64,000 nucleotides of DNA. Source: Myxococcales bacterium. Its GTDB lineage: Bacteria > Lernaellota > Lernaellaia > Lernaellales > Lernaellaceae. The stretch lies in assembly GCA_012517325.1 (NCBI GenBank), contig JAAYVF010000025.1, forward strand, positions 1-64,000, in the 5' to 3' direction. The notes beneath the pieces are model-generated. The model did no database searches. It saw only the letters and a list, made by a program, of their open reading frames with translations, and had not been told where the DNA came from. Made by a program: the position numbers and the translations under genes. This document shows, piece by piece, positions 8,930-18,040 of the stretch. Numbering within the stretch: the first letter of the stretch is position 1; each line of letters opens with the position of its first letter.

Positions 8930-10324
8930 TTACCACAAGAAGGCCTTGCGAATCCAAATCGCGAACAGGCCCGGCAGTAGCCGGAAACGGTTGGGCAGCG
9001 CCCGCCAGATCGCCCACAGGCGGCGCGGCGACAGGTAGAACCGGCGGTAGGCCGCGCGCTTGAGCCGGTTGAGCGCGCCGTCGGGAATCCGCGAGACGTT
9101 GACGACGTTCGCCTTGTGAAATTCGTAGGTTTTCGGATCGTCGATGAGCCGCGCCCCGGCCTCCTTCGCCAGTCGGTACAGCTCGGTGCCGCGAAAGGGA
9201 ATCACGCGGTAGAACGCCGCCGTGTGCAGCGCCGAGGCGACCGCCCAGTCCACCGTGGCGCGGGCCTCGGCCTCGACCTCGGTCGGAAAGCCCAGCATGA
9301 ACGAGCCGTGCACCATGACGCCCTGGGCGCGGGTGAATTCGATGATGTGCCGCAGCTTCTCCAAGTTGTTGTTTTTGCCGATCAGCTCCTGCAGGCGCGG
9401 CGAGGCCGTTTCGACGGCGTACATGCAGCGGAACATACCGGCGCGTTGCAGCCAGCGCACGCCGTCCTCGGTCATCAGGTCGCCGCGCAGGCCGATCGGG
9501 AAACTCAGGCCGATCTTCAGCCCGCGCTCCAGGATCGCCTCGGCCAGTTGCCGCAGCCGCGCCTCGCTGGCGTTGAACAGGTCGTCCATGATCACGAAAT
9601 CGCCGATGCCGAATCGGCGGACGAGGTCGGCCATTTCCTCGGCGACGTTCGCCGCGCTTCGCGCCCGCCAGCGCTTGCCGTGCACCTGGTGGCAATAGGC
9701 GCAGCGGTAGGGGCAGCCGCGGCTGGTGACGATCGCCGCGTAGCGCCGGTGGCGGTAGATGACGCCGCAGCGCGGCAGCCGGTAATAGGCTTCGAGGTCG
9801 AGCAGGTCGTACGCGGGGAAGGGCAGCGCGTCCAGGTCGTCGAGATACGGCGCGGCGTTGGTGTGCGCGAATTCGCCGTGCCGCGAAAAAACCAGGTTGG
9901 GAACGTCGGCCAGGGGCCGGTCGCCGCGCAGGTATTCGACGAAGCCGCCCAGCGCCGTTTCACCCTCGTGGATCACCAGGTAGTCGGCCGCCGTGCGCGC
10001 CAGCAATTCCTGTGGGTAGTGCGTCGCGTGCGGCCCGCCGATGAGCAGCGGCACCCCCGGCAGGGCCGTTTTCAAGGCCGCCGCCAACGCCTCGAGCGCC
10101 GGGGCGTCGGGCGTCATGCCGCTGATGCCGATCAGGTCGGGGCCGAACTCGCGCGCCGCCGCCACCACCGGCGCCGGCGACTGGATCCTGAGCTGCATGT
10201 CGAACAGACGCACGGTGCAGCCGTGGTGATGCCGCAGGTAGGCCGCCAGGTAGAGGATGCCCAGCGGCATGCTGCGTTCGGTTTCCGGCGCGTAGCCGGA
10301 GGCGTAAACCAGAAAAACCTTCAC
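8930..10324 (-). CDS. B12-binding-type radical SAM protein (3)
   Basis: Predicted 464 residues from a GTG at 10324 with GGAG 7 bases upstream; the longer open frame is out-of-family sequence overlapping the upstream gene. Cobalamin-domain motifs: 'PLGILYLAAYLRHHHG', 'LIGISGMTPDAP', 'LLIGGPHATHYPQELL', 'VIHEGETAL'. The [4Fe-4S] motif is C204, C208 and C211 ('RGCPYRCAYC'). 'DDLFNASEARLRQL' and 'VHGSFMLGFPTEVEAEA' match the neighbouring protein at 7502-8890 closely enough to suggest an old duplication. The C terminus contains 'YRRFYLSPRRLWAIW' and a hydrophobic tail. Third gene of the operon. Confidence 0.88.
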   Translation of the reverse strand: MKVFLVYASGYAPETERSMPLGILYLAAYLRHHHGCTVRLFDMQLRIQSPAPVVAAAREFGPDLIGISGMTPDAPALEALAAALKTALPGVPLLIGGPHATHYPQELLARTAADYLVIHEGETALGGFVEYLRGDRPLADVPNLVFSRHGEFAHTNAAPYLDDLDALPFPAYDLLDLEAYYRLPRCGVIYRHRRYAAIVTSRGCPYRCAYCHQVHGKRWRARSAANVAEEMADLVRRFGIGDFVIMDDLFNASEARLRQLAEAILERGLKIGLSFPIGLRGDLMTEDGVRWLQRAGMFRCMYAVETASPRLQELIGKNNNLEKLRHIIEFTRAQGVMVHGSFMLGFPTEVEAEARATVDWAVASALHTAAFYRVIPFRGTELYRLAKEAGARLIDDPKTYEFHKANVVNVSRIPDGALNRLKRAAYRRFYLSPRRLWAIWRALPNRFRLLPGLFAIWIRKAFLW

Positions 10325-10347
10325 TTCGTCACTCCGGAGCGCCGTGT

Positions 10348-11391
10348 TCAGAACCGGGGAATCCGGGCGACCGGACACTCGCGGCAAAATTCGTGCAACT
10401 CGCCGGCGCGGAAACCCGCGCGGATCGCCTGCAGCGCCTCGCCGTTCCAGACCGCTTCCGCGTCGGCGCCGGCGGCCGCGAGGGCGAAGTCGCCCGGAAA
10501 GGCGCAGCAGGGAAAGTACCGGCCGTCCGCCAACAGCGTCAGATTCGTCCACGGCTGGGCGCAGGAAATCCGGCCCGGCGGATTTTGCATCAGGTGATGG
10601 CGGCGATCGAGCGGCAGCCAGGAGTCGTCCGGCAGAAAGCCGGTCGGCTTCAGATCGAGGTAGTCGGCCCCCCAACGCCGGGCCAGATCGCGCAAAACCG
10701 GCAGCTCCGGCTCGTTGAACCGCGTCACCAGCACTTGAAAAACCAGGTGCGGCGGCCGCCGGAGCGTCCGGCGTTTGGCGACGATCCGCTCGATGTTGCG
10801 CCGCAGGCGGTCGAAATCGGCGCGGGGTTTCATCCGGCGATAGGTTTCCGGCGTGGCCGCGTCGAGGTTGATCGTCAACAGGTCGAGCCCCGAGGAGAGC
10901 AGGTCCGCGTGATAGGCGTCGTCGTCGCGCTGCAGGTTCGTCGACAGGTAGGTGGCCGACCGCGCGCGGTGGGCGTGCGCGATCATCGCCGGCAGCTCGT
11001 CGTTCCAGGTCGGCTCGCCGAAGAAGTGAAAAAAGGTCAGCAGCAGGCGGTCGGCGAACGGGTCGAACCCGGCGCGAAACGCGGCCAGGCTGAGCTTCGC
11101 CGGGGCGCGGGGCGGCGCCAGGGTCTGCCAGCAGTAGGGACAGTTGACGTCGCACTCGCTGTCGGGATCGGCGCGAAACAGGTACGGGCGCGCCGCCGGC
11201 CGAACCGCGCGGCGACGATAGTCCCGTTCGGCGGCGAACAGGTTGGCGAACTTTTTCGCGCCGCCGTAGCGCCACGCCAATTCGGCCAGACGCGGTAGGC
11301 GGCGCAGATTGAACAGCGGCAGCGGCGCGTACGGCCGCGTCGTCGGCGTCAACGCGCCGGGATACGGCCGGCGGGGTGATGCGGGACTCAT
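10348..11391 (-). CDS. Radical SAM protein with SPASM-like C-terminal domain
   Basis: Predicted 347 residues, starting at the ATG at 11391, which overlaps the stop of the upstream gene (ATGA). Unlike its neighbours it has no cobalamin domain. The [4Fe-4S] motif is C80, C84 and C87 ('CDVNCPYCW'). The C-terminal 80 residues have the SPASM pattern: 'CAQPWTNLTLLADGRYFPCC' and then 'CRECPV', Cys residues that in this family bind auxiliary clusters. SPASM enzymes usually modify peptides or act as dehydrogenases. Its place inside an operon of B12-type radical SAM genes, with translational coupling to the first, suggests a shared pathway; no precursor peptide gene is visible nearby. Confidence 0.85.
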   Translation of the reverse strand: MSPASPRRPYPGALTPTTRPYAPLPLFNLRRLPRLAELAWRYGGAKKFANLFAAERDYRRRAVRPAARPYLFRADPDSECDVNCPYCWQTLAPPRAPAKLSLAAFRAGFDPFADRLLLTFFHFFGEPTWNDELPAMIAHAHRARSATYLSTNLQRDDDAYHADLLSSGLDLLTINLDAATPETYRRMKPRADFDRLRRNIERIVAKRRTLRRPPHLVFQVLVTRFNEPELPVLRDLARRWGADYLDLKPTGFLPDDSWLPLDRRHHLMQNPPGRISCAQPWTNLTLLADGRYFPCCAFPGDFALAAAGADAEAVWNGEALQAIRAGFRAGELHEFCRECPVARIPRF

Positions 11392-12887
11392 CGCCCGGCT
11401 CCCGGGCCGCCGTTGCGGACGCTCGGATAGCGGGCGAGCAGCAGGCCCGGCCAACGGCGGCGCAAGCGCCGCAACGCGACCAGGCGCAGCGTGAGCAGCG
11501 TCGTGCCGACCTGCCGCAGCGCGTAGCCCGGCAGGAATCGGAGCGACAGCCAGACGCGCCAGCGGCGCGGATTCAGGTAGAACGCGCGGTAGAGCCGGCC
11601 GGTCCAGCGGCCGAGTTCCGCCAGGCTCAGTTCGTTTTCGGCCGAGCGGAATTCCTCGGGCGAGGGATAGCAGCCGTGGCCGATTTCGCGCCAGATGTCG
11701 ATGCCCCGGGCCTGCCGCGCCTGATCCAGCACGGCGGAGTCGATGATCGGCAGCGTCTGGATGAACTGCGCGAAGTCCAGCGGCAATTCCTTGACGAAGG
11801 CCAGGGTGCGGCCCAGGCTGGCGGCGGTTTCGCCGCGGTTGCCCACCATGAAAAAGCCGAAAACCATGATGTTCCGGGCGCGGATCCAGGCGACCGCCTG
11901 GCGCATCGTTTCCAGTTTCATCGGGCGCTGCAGGCCGGCGAGAATTTCCGGATCGCCGGATTCCAGGCCCAGGCTGATGCGCACGCAGCCGGCCCGCGCC
12001 AGCAGGTCGATCAGTTCGGGATCCACCAGGTCGGGCCGCGTCCGGATGGTGAAGGTCAGGTCCAGGCGGCGGCCGGCGAGCCGGCGGCAGAGGTCGAGGG
12101 CCCAGTCGCGTTTCGCCGTGAAGGTCGGGTCGAGGAAGGTGACCTCGCGGATGCCGTGGCGATGGACGCATTCGTCCAGTTCGTTCAGCACGCTGTCGAC
12201 GCTGCGCCGGCGATACGGCACGTTCCGGTCCTGGCAATAGACGCATTGGTAGGGGCAGCCGTAGCTGGCGAACATCGTGGTGAACGGCCGGCGGTAGCTC
12301 AGGCTGGTCGAATAGAGCGCCGGATCGACCAGGTCGCGGGCCGGAAACGGCAGGGAATCCAGATCGCTCACCGGCGGCTCGTCCGGCGTCCGGCACACCC
12401 GGACGCCCTCGCGGTACAACAGGCCCGGCACCGCGTCAAACCCCGTGCCCCGCGCGAAGGCCGCGACCAGCGGCACGAGCGCCGCGTTGCCCTTGCCCGT
12501 CATCGCCGCGTCCACCGCGGGCTGCGCCATGGCGTCGTCGGGGTAGTGGCTGGGGAAATGGCCGCGCACGACCAGCGGCGCGCCCAGGCGGCGCTTCAAT
12601 TCGCTCAAATCCGCGAAATTCCGGTACGAATTGTAGACGTTGACGCTGCCGACGATCAGTTCGGGCGCGAAGGCGGCCAGCCGCACGGCCGCCGACTCGA
12701 TTTCCAGTTCCTCGGCCTCGGCGTCGAGCAGCGCGACCTCGTGGCCGGCTTGGCGCAATTGGGCGGCCAGCACCATCAGGCCATGCGGCGGGTAACGGGT
12801 CAGAAACGACGAATAAAAGCCGAGCGGAATGACGCCCAGCGAAAAGCGGACATAATGGATCGGCGGGCGGATCAGCAGCACCCTCAT
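11388..12887 (-). CDS. B12-binding-type radical SAM protein (4), first gene of operon
   Basis: Predicted 499 residues from the ATG at 12887 ('MRVLLIRPP', the standard start of this family); an in-frame ATG 18 codons upstream adds nothing recognisable. Cobalamin-domain features: 'RYPPHGLMVLAAQLRQAGHEVALLDAEAEE' region, 'PELIVGSVNVYNSYRN', 'LVVRGHFPSHYPDD'. The [4Fe-4S] motif is C211, C215 and C218 ('YGCPYQCVYC'). Core motifs 'VTFLDPTFTAKRDWA', 'RISLGLESGDPEILAGLQRPMKLE' and 'MVFGFFMVGNRGET' follow. The C terminus has 'YRAFYLNPRRWRVW' and a long hydrophobic tail. It begins a five-gene minus-strand operon and overlaps the SPASM gene by 4 bp. Confidence 0.88.
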   Translation of the reverse strand: MRVLLIRPPIHYVRFSLGVIPLGFYSSFLTRYPPHGLMVLAAQLRQAGHEVALLDAEAEELEIESAAVRLAAFAPELIVGSVNVYNSYRNFADLSELKRRLGAPLVVRGHFPSHYPDDAMAQPAVDAAMTGKGNAALVPLVAAFARGTGFDAVPGLLYREGVRVCRTPDEPPVSDLDSLPFPARDLVDPALYSTSLSYRRPFTTMFASYGCPYQCVYCQDRNVPYRRRSVDSVLNELDECVHRHGIREVTFLDPTFTAKRDWALDLCRRLAGRRLDLTFTIRTRPDLVDPELIDLLARAGCVRISLGLESGDPEILAGLQRPMKLETMRQAVAWIRARNIMVFGFFMVGNRGETAASLGRTLAFVKELPLDFAQFIQTLPIIDSAVLDQARQARGIDIWREIGHGCYPSPEEFRSAENELSLAELGRWTGRLYRAFYLNPRRWRVWLSLRFLPGYALRQVGTTLLTLRLVALRRLRRRWPGLLLARYPSVRNGGPGAGR

Positions 12888-13006
12888 GACGGTCGGCCCC
12901 GGCGATGCACGATTTTCGTTCCCTCCCGAATTCGGCTCCAACTCCGGAAAAAACCGTACACGCGGGCGTCAGGCCAGGCAAGGCCTCGAAGAAAGTTCGG
13001 GGTGAG

Positions 13007-13025
13007 GGAACAACAGAATTGTTCC
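13007..13025. promoter_or_regulatory. Dyad in divergent intergenic region
   Basis: GGAACAA (13007-13013) and TTGTTCC (13019-13025) form a perfect 7-bp inverted repeat with a 5-base spacer, midway between the divergent radical SAM operon (starts 12887) and the peptidase gene (starts 13136). It could be an operator or a small hairpin; there is no direct evidence which. Confidence 0.3.
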
Positions 13026-13135
13026 TCCCGGAATCCTTCGATCGCCCCCTGGATGCCAACGGATACAATCTGTGCTATTAAAGACGGTCGGTCGGCGGTG
13101 AGGAAGGCAAAAAACCTAGCGTTGGAGTGAAAACC

Positions 13136-14524
13136 ATGAAACGTTCGCTCATCATCCTGGCCTTGTTCGCACTCGCTTTGCTGACGGCCATGCCGGCTTT
13201 CGCGGTCGATATTCAAGCCGTGCAAGCGGCGATTCGCGCCTCCGGCGCCCGCTGGACCGCCGGCGAAACCTCCGTTTCGCACCTGAGCGCGGCTGAAATG
13301 GCTGAAATCGCGAACCTGCCGCTCGAATCCCCCGAGATCGAGGGCGAGTACATCAGCGAATACCCGGGCCCGAAAAAAGCCGACGTGCCCCGCCACCTCG
13401 ACTGGCGCGACAAGGACGGCAAGAATTTCATCACCGGCATCAAGGATCAGCACCCCTGCGGCTCCTGCGCCACCTTCAGCACCGTCGGTTTGGTCGAATC
13501 GTGGATGAAGCTGCTCAACGACAACGAGTTCATCGAGCCCGATCTGGCGGAACAGATCGTCTGGTCCTGCGCCGGCAAGGTGATGCCCCCGGCCACCTTC
13601 TTCCATACCCTGACCTGGTTGAAAAAGAGCGGCACCGCCGACGAGGCCTGCTATCCGTACCAGCAGTCGCAATGCGACGACAGCTCGCTGGGCCGGATGC
13701 CTTGCGACGACCGCTGCTCCGACTGGCAACAGCGCGTGACCAAGATCGGCGATTACCGCTTCTACATGTGGCCCAAACCCGACGCCTACGTGCAGGAACT
13801 GCAGAACGGCCCGATCGTCGCCGGCTTCATGGTGTTCGAGGATTTTGAAGCCTACACCGGCGGCATCTACGAGCACACCTACGGCTCGATGCTCGGCGGC
13901 CACGCCATCCAGATCGTCGGCTACGACTTGGACGAGGAATACTGGATCTGCAAAAACTCCTGGGGGGAGGACTGGGGCGAGAACGGCTTCTTCCGCGCCA
14001 AGTTCGACAGCGGTTTCCTGGGCTTCGGCTACCAGGGCGCGGCGATCACCGCCACCTACGACACCATCTGCGGCCAGGATCAGGCGCCGGAAATCGCCAA
14101 CCTGCAGTTGACCGCGGCCTCGCTGCCCGAGAACGGCGACCTGGAAATCAGCTTCGGCTACTCCGATCACGAGGCCAATCTGGCCGGCGGCGAACTGTTC
14201 TACGCGGTGGATGAAGGCGACGCGACCCGCTACGTCGATCCGTTGCTCGACCTGACCGGCACGGTTTCGAAAGCGCCGGCGACGTTCACGCTGGCCGGGC
14301 CGTTCGCGCCGGGCGAGCACACGCTGACGGTTTACGTCGCCGACCTGTGCGGCGTGGCCAGCAACGAATTGAACGCCACCTTCACCGTCGCCGGCGAAAT
14401 CGACGACGACAGCGCGGATGACGACGCGGCCGACGACGACGCGGCGGGCGACGATGACGGCGCGGGCGACGACGAGGCGACGGGCGACGACGACGATGAC
14501 GACAACGGCGGCTGCGGCGCGTAA
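13136..14524 (+). CDS. Secreted papain-like (C1) cysteine peptidase with Asp-rich C-terminal tail
   Basis: Predicted 462 residues from the ATG at 13136, with GGAG 8 bases upstream (a GTG 9 bases earlier is in frame but sits on the ribosome site). Signal peptide is about residues 1-23, ending PAFA. A propeptide-like segment leads to the catalytic domain: oxyanion Gln105, nucleophile Cys111 ('CGSCATFS'), His256 ('GGHAIQIVGYD') and Asn274 ('KNSWGEDWG'), so the papain active site is complete. An Ig-like region follows (about residues 320-420), then a roughly 40-residue Asp/Ala-rich tail ending in Gly-Gly-Cys-Gly-Ala. The tail resembles that of the C25 peptidase at 34141-38352. Exported protease, likely extracellular or surface bound. 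Confidence 0.88.
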   Translation: MKRSLIILALFALALLTAMPAFAVDIQAVQAAIRASGARWTAGETSVSHLSAAEMAEIANLPLESPEIEGEYISEYPGPKKADVPRHLDWRDKDGKNFITGIKDQHPCGSCATFSTVGLVESWMKLLNDNEFIEPDLAEQIVWSCAGKVMPPATFFHTLTWLKKSGTADEACYPYQQSQCDDSSLGRMPCDDRCSDWQQRVTKIGDYRFYMWPKPDAYVQELQNGPIVAGFMVFEDFEAYTGGIYEHTYGSMLGGHAIQIVGYDLDEEYWICKNSWGEDWGENGFFRAKFDSGFLGFGYQGAAITATYDTICGQDQAPEIANLQLTAASLPENGDLEISFGYSDHEANLAGGELFYAVDEGDATRYVDPLLDLTGTVSKAPATFTLAGPFAPGEHTLTVYVADLCGVASNELNATFTVAGEIDDDSADDDAADDDAAGDDDGAGDDEATGDDDDDDNGGCGA

Positions 14525-14551
14525 GCGCGGCCGTTCAGGCGAACCGAACCG

Positions 14552-14578
14552 GGAGGCGACGCGGGTCGCCTCCTTTTC
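14552..14578 (+). terminator. Rho-independent terminator after papain-like peptidase gene
   Basis: GGAGGCGAC (14552-14560), a 4-base loop, then GTCGCCTCC (14565-14573): a perfect 9-bp GC-rich stem followed by TTTTC. It lies 28 bp after the peptidase stop codon. Confidence 0.85.
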
Positions 14579-14700
14579 TTTAAGGCGCCCGCTGGGTTGG
14601 ATCACCTCTTTCCTTTTTCTTCGGGCGAGGATATGAAAAGAACCGAGTGGCGATAAACGGCAATCACGGCCGGGTCCGCCGGTCAAGGAACAGGAGAGGA

Positions 14701-16422
14701 ATGATCGGTAACCCACCACGCACCAGGCTGCCGCGCGAGGCCGCTTTTCGGCGGTCGCTTCGCCGGAACATCCTGCTGCTGGGTTTGATCGTCCTCTCCC
14801 TGCTCTGGCGTGGCTATTTGGTTTTTCACTTGTCCTACAACCCCGACGAATTTTTTTCGGCGGGCGGCGCCGCTCGCCTGCAGCAGCGCCAGTTGCCGCT
14901 GCTCGACTATCCCGAAGGCAATCCACCGCTGTTTTACGGCGTTTTTTCACTGGCCTATCACTTTCTTCCCCTCGACGAGCGCCTGCTCGACCGGCTGCGG
15001 ATAATCAATTGGTTCGTGGTCGTTTTTTGGTATCTGCTTTTCTTTCGGCTGGCTCGCCGGTTGTGGAACGACGAGGTCGCCTTTTGGTCGCTGGGCCTGC
15101 TGAGTTGCTTCGTTTTCATCACCTGGCGCACGGTTTTGTTTCGCCCCGATTCTTTCGGATTCCTGCTGTTGTGGCTTTCTTTTCTGGTTCTGTTGAACGA
15201 TCGGCGGCCGTCGCGCCTGAGGCTTTTCCTGGCCGCCGGTTTGCAGGGATTGGCCGCGATGGCCTATCTGCCGCTGGCGTTCGCGATTCCAGCGACGGCG
15301 CTCTGGTTGTTTCGCCGGCGGGACGGCCGGTGGGAATGGGCGGCGGCCGGGCGCGCCGGATTTCTTTTTTTCTTCGGAGCGGCCGTCGGCGCGCTCGTCA
15401 GTTACGGGATCATTTTGAGAAGCCGGACGTTTGCCGGCTTGTCCGCGCAGCTAGCCGATTTTCGTTTCGATTCCGTTTACCAGCAGTCATTGACCGTTGA
15501 TACCCGGGAAATTTTCCTGCAGGTTTTATTCGGCAATCCCCTGGCCTGGTTGTTGGTGCTGGCGGCTTTCGCGGCCGCCCTTTACGCCCGGGTCCGCGGC
15601 CGGGACGACGATCCGTTTCTGCTCTTTTTCCTGTTGCAGTTCGCGACGAGCCTGGCGGTTTTCCCCCTGCGGCGGCACGTTTACGAACAGCATTACTTCG
15701 GCCCAGCGGTTTACGGGTCGGTGCTGGCCGGAGTCGGGCTCGCGAAGGCTTTCCGGTTCTGGCAAAAGTCGGTTCATCCGGCGCGGGTTCTGTTCGCCGC
15801 GCCGGTCGTCGCCGTGTTGCTCGCGGCAACGGCGCTGGCCGGCACCTGGCGGGAATTCGACGGCTGGCGAAAGCTGGATGCGCAAGCGACGGCCGCCCGG
15901 GCGGAAGACCGGAAAACGGCCGCCGCGCAAGGCGACCGGTTCACCGTCGAACAGGCCCGCGACCTGTTGGCGCGGCGAGCGAACGCGTTTCATCCGTTTT
16001 ATTATTTTTCGCGGACGGCTCGTCAGGCGCAGTTGCGTTTTATCCTGGCTCATTCCCGGCCGGACCATTTCGTTTTGACCGATTGGTATACCCCACCCTT
16101 CGGGAGGCTGCCGGTGGGGCAACATCATGGGCTGCTGATCGGCATCATTTACCGCCTGCCGAACACCGCCGCCGATCCGGCGTTGCTGGCGCTGATCCGG
16201 CGATACGACCCGACCTACGATCCGGCCGACCCCGACGAGGCGGCGCATTACCTCCGCTTGTTCGCGAGTCGACCGCCACGGGTCATCCTGCTGGAAGGCT
16301 CGCTGGCGCGGTTGTTCGTCGAGGCGGAACCCTTTCGCGCCTGGTTGGGCGCGCGGTACCAATTCATTTACGAGCCGGAAAGCGGCTCGCTCTTCGCGCT
16401 CGCCGCGGCGAATCCGGCCTGA
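14701..16422 (+). CDS. GT-C-like integral membrane glycosyltransferase (ArnT/PMT type)
   Basis: Predicted 573 residues from the ATG at 14701 (AGGAG ends 4 bases before it); a GTG 18 codons upstream is in frame but has no ribosome site. About ten to twelve hydrophobic segments. After the first one comes an acidic pair in 'SYNPDEFFSAGGAARL' and then 'DYPEGNPPLFYGVF', the pattern of the first periplasmic loop in GT-C enzymes that use polyprenyl-phosphate sugars. The C-terminal 200 residues are soluble and would face the periplasm. Predicted to transfer a sugar to a lipid, glycan or protein. It is not part of an obvious polysaccharide locus. A second protein of this general type is at 24801-26222. 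Confidence 0.7.
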   Translation: MIGNPPRTRLPREAAFRRSLRRNILLLGLIVLSLLWRGYLVFHLSYNPDEFFSAGGAARLQQRQLPLLDYPEGNPPLFYGVFSLAYHFLPLDERLLDRLRIINWFVVVFWYLLFFRLARRLWNDEVAFWSLGLLSCFVFITWRTVLFRPDSFGFLLLWLSFLVLLNDRRPSRLRLFLAAGLQGLAAMAYLPLAFAIPATALWLFRRRDGRWEWAAAGRAGFLFFFGAAVGALVSYGIILRSRTFAGLSAQLADFRFDSVYQQSLTVDTREIFLQVLFGNPLAWLLVLAAFAAALYARVRGRDDDPFLLFFLLQFATSLAVFPLRRHVYEQHYFGPAVYGSVLAGVGLAKAFRFWQKSVHPARVLFAAPVVAVLLAATALAGTWREFDGWRKLDAQATAARAEDRKTAAAQGDRFTVEQARDLLARRANAFHPFYYFSRTARQAQLRFILAHSRPDHFVLTDWYTPPFGRLPVGQHHGLLIGIIYRLPNTAADPALLALIRRYDPTYDPADPDEAAHYLRLFASRPPRVILLEGSLARLFVEAEPFRAWLGARYQFIYEPESGSLFALAAANPA

Positions 16423-16543
16423 GGCATCGCCGCGACACGCTTTTTCTTGTTTTTTCCCCTCGCCGCGGGTAATCTGACGCGAACGATTTCCCGATCAAAA
16501 ACGTCCTTTTTCCGCCGCTTGGCGCGACCGTCGCGAGGGCCGC

Positions 16544-17878
16544 ATGGATCAGATCAACGCCGCGTTGCAATGGCTCAACGGTTACCTGTGGGGCCCGCCG
16601 ATGTTGGTGCTGCTGTTGGGCACCCATCTTTTCCTGACCGTCCGCTTGCGGTTCATCCAGCGGTATTTGGGTCTGGCCATCAAGCTGTCGTTCGCCAGGG
16701 ACGAGGGCGGCGAGGGCGACGTCAGCCATTTCGGCGCGCTGACCACCGCGCTGGCGGCGACCATCGGCACGGGGAACATCGTCGGTGTGGCGACGGCCGT
16801 GTCGCTGGGCGGGCCGGGCGCCGTGTTGTGGTGCTGGCTGACGGGCGTGTTCGGCATCGCGACGAAATACGCCGAGGCGCTGTTGGCGGTCAAATACCGC
16901 GTGCGGACAGCCGACGGCACGATGCTCGGCGGCCCGATGTACGCGCTGGAAAAAGGCCTGGGCCAGAAGTGGCTGGCCGTGCTGTTTTCGGTATTCACCG
17001 CGATCGCCGCGTTCGGCATCGGCAACATGGTGCAGGCCAATTCGATTGCCGAATTGCTGCACGAGTCGACCGGCGTATCGCCGTGGCTGACCGGCGTCGT
17101 CATGACCCTGCTGGTCGGCGTCGTGATTCTCGGCGGCATCCGCTCGATCGCCCGCGTCTGCGAAAAGCTGGTGCCGTTCATGGCGATCGGCTATTTCATC
17201 GGTTGCCTGGCGATTCTCGCCCTGACCTATTCGACGGTGCCGGCTTCACTGGCGCTGATCTTCCGTTCGGCGTTCACCGGCCAGGCGGCGGCGGGCGGGT
17301 TCGCGGGGGCGACGGTGATGATGGCGGCGCGCTTCGGCGTGGCGCGCGGCCTGTTTTCCAACGAGGCCGGCCTCGGCTCGGCGCCGATCGTCGCGGCGGC
17401 GGCGCAGACGAGCCACCACGTGCGGCAGGCGCTGGTTTCCTCGACCGGCACGTTCTGGGACACCGTGGTGGTTTGCGCGATGACCGGCCTGGTGATCGTC
17501 AACTCGGGCGACTGGACCGGCGGCCTGAACGGCGCGCGGCTGACCAAGACCGCCTTTTCCCACATCCCCTACCTCGGCCCGGCGATCCTCACCTTCGGCC
17601 TGCTGACCTTCGTGTTCACCACGATCATCGGCTGGGAATACTACGGCGAGCGGGCGATGGAATACCTCTTCGGCAAAAAATCCATCCGGCCCTACCGCGT
17701 GGCGTGGGTTGTCGCGGTGCTGGTCGGCGCGGTCGCCACGCTGCCGGTCGTCTGGAACTTCGCCGACGCCGCCAACGCCCTGATGGCGATCCCCAACCTC
17801 GTCGCCCTGCTGCTGCTCAACGGCGTGATCCTCGCCGACACGCGGGATTACCTCTGGACGCACAAGAAGGAGCTGTAG
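16544..17878 (+). CDS. Sodium:alanine/glycine symporter (AGCS family)
   Basis: Predicted 444 residues, close to the family norm of about 450. Shows the AGCS signature regions 'HFGALTTALAATIGTGNIVGVATA', 'GGPGAVLWCWLTGVFGIATKYAEALLAVKYR', 'GGPMYALEKGLG' and 'FSNEAGLGSAPIVAAAAQT'. Members move alanine or glycine into the cell with sodium across the inner membrane. About ten membrane segments can be traced. It stands alone: an AT-rich gap of 160 bp separates it from the next gene. Family confidence is high; exact substrate is inferred. Confidence 0.9.
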   Translation: MDQINAALQWLNGYLWGPPMLVLLLGTHLFLTVRLRFIQRYLGLAIKLSFARDEGGEGDVSHFGALTTALAATIGTGNIVGVATAVSLGGPGAVLWCWLTGVFGIATKYAEALLAVKYRVRTADGTMLGGPMYALEKGLGQKWLAVLFSVFTAIAAFGIGNMVQANSIAELLHESTGVSPWLTGVVMTLLVGVVILGGIRSIARVCEKLVPFMAIGYFIGCLAILALTYSTVPASLALIFRSAFTGQAAAGGFAGATVMMAARFGVARGLFSNEAGLGSAPIVAAAAQTSHHVRQALVSSTGTFWDTVVVCAMTGLVIVNSGDWTGGLNGARLTKTAFSHIPYLGPAILTFGLLTFVFTTIIGWEYYGERAMEYLFGKKSIRPYRVAWVVAVLVGAVATLPVVWNFADAANALMAIPNLVALLLLNGVILADTRDYLWTHKKEL

Positions 17879-18040
17879 GGGTGGCTCAATGGTTTAAGCT
17901 TTCCATTCCAAATATTTGCGGGCGAGGGGATGCCAATTTGTGTTTTAGATTCAAATAAATATGAATAGCAAAAATAAAACTATTGAAATAAATCGCAGAT
18001 GAGGATAATATTCCATCAGAACCATTTGGAGGTGCCACCG

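Noticed and set aside
12884-14950. A 688-codon frame antisense to the papain-like peptidase
   Set aside because: The plus-strand gene has a complete active site, signal peptide and terminator; the antisense product has no motif.
17879-17930. tRNA-like string 'ggctcaatggtttaagc'
   Set aside because: It resembles a D-arm but there is no T-arm GGTTCGA, no acceptor stem and no anticodon stem.
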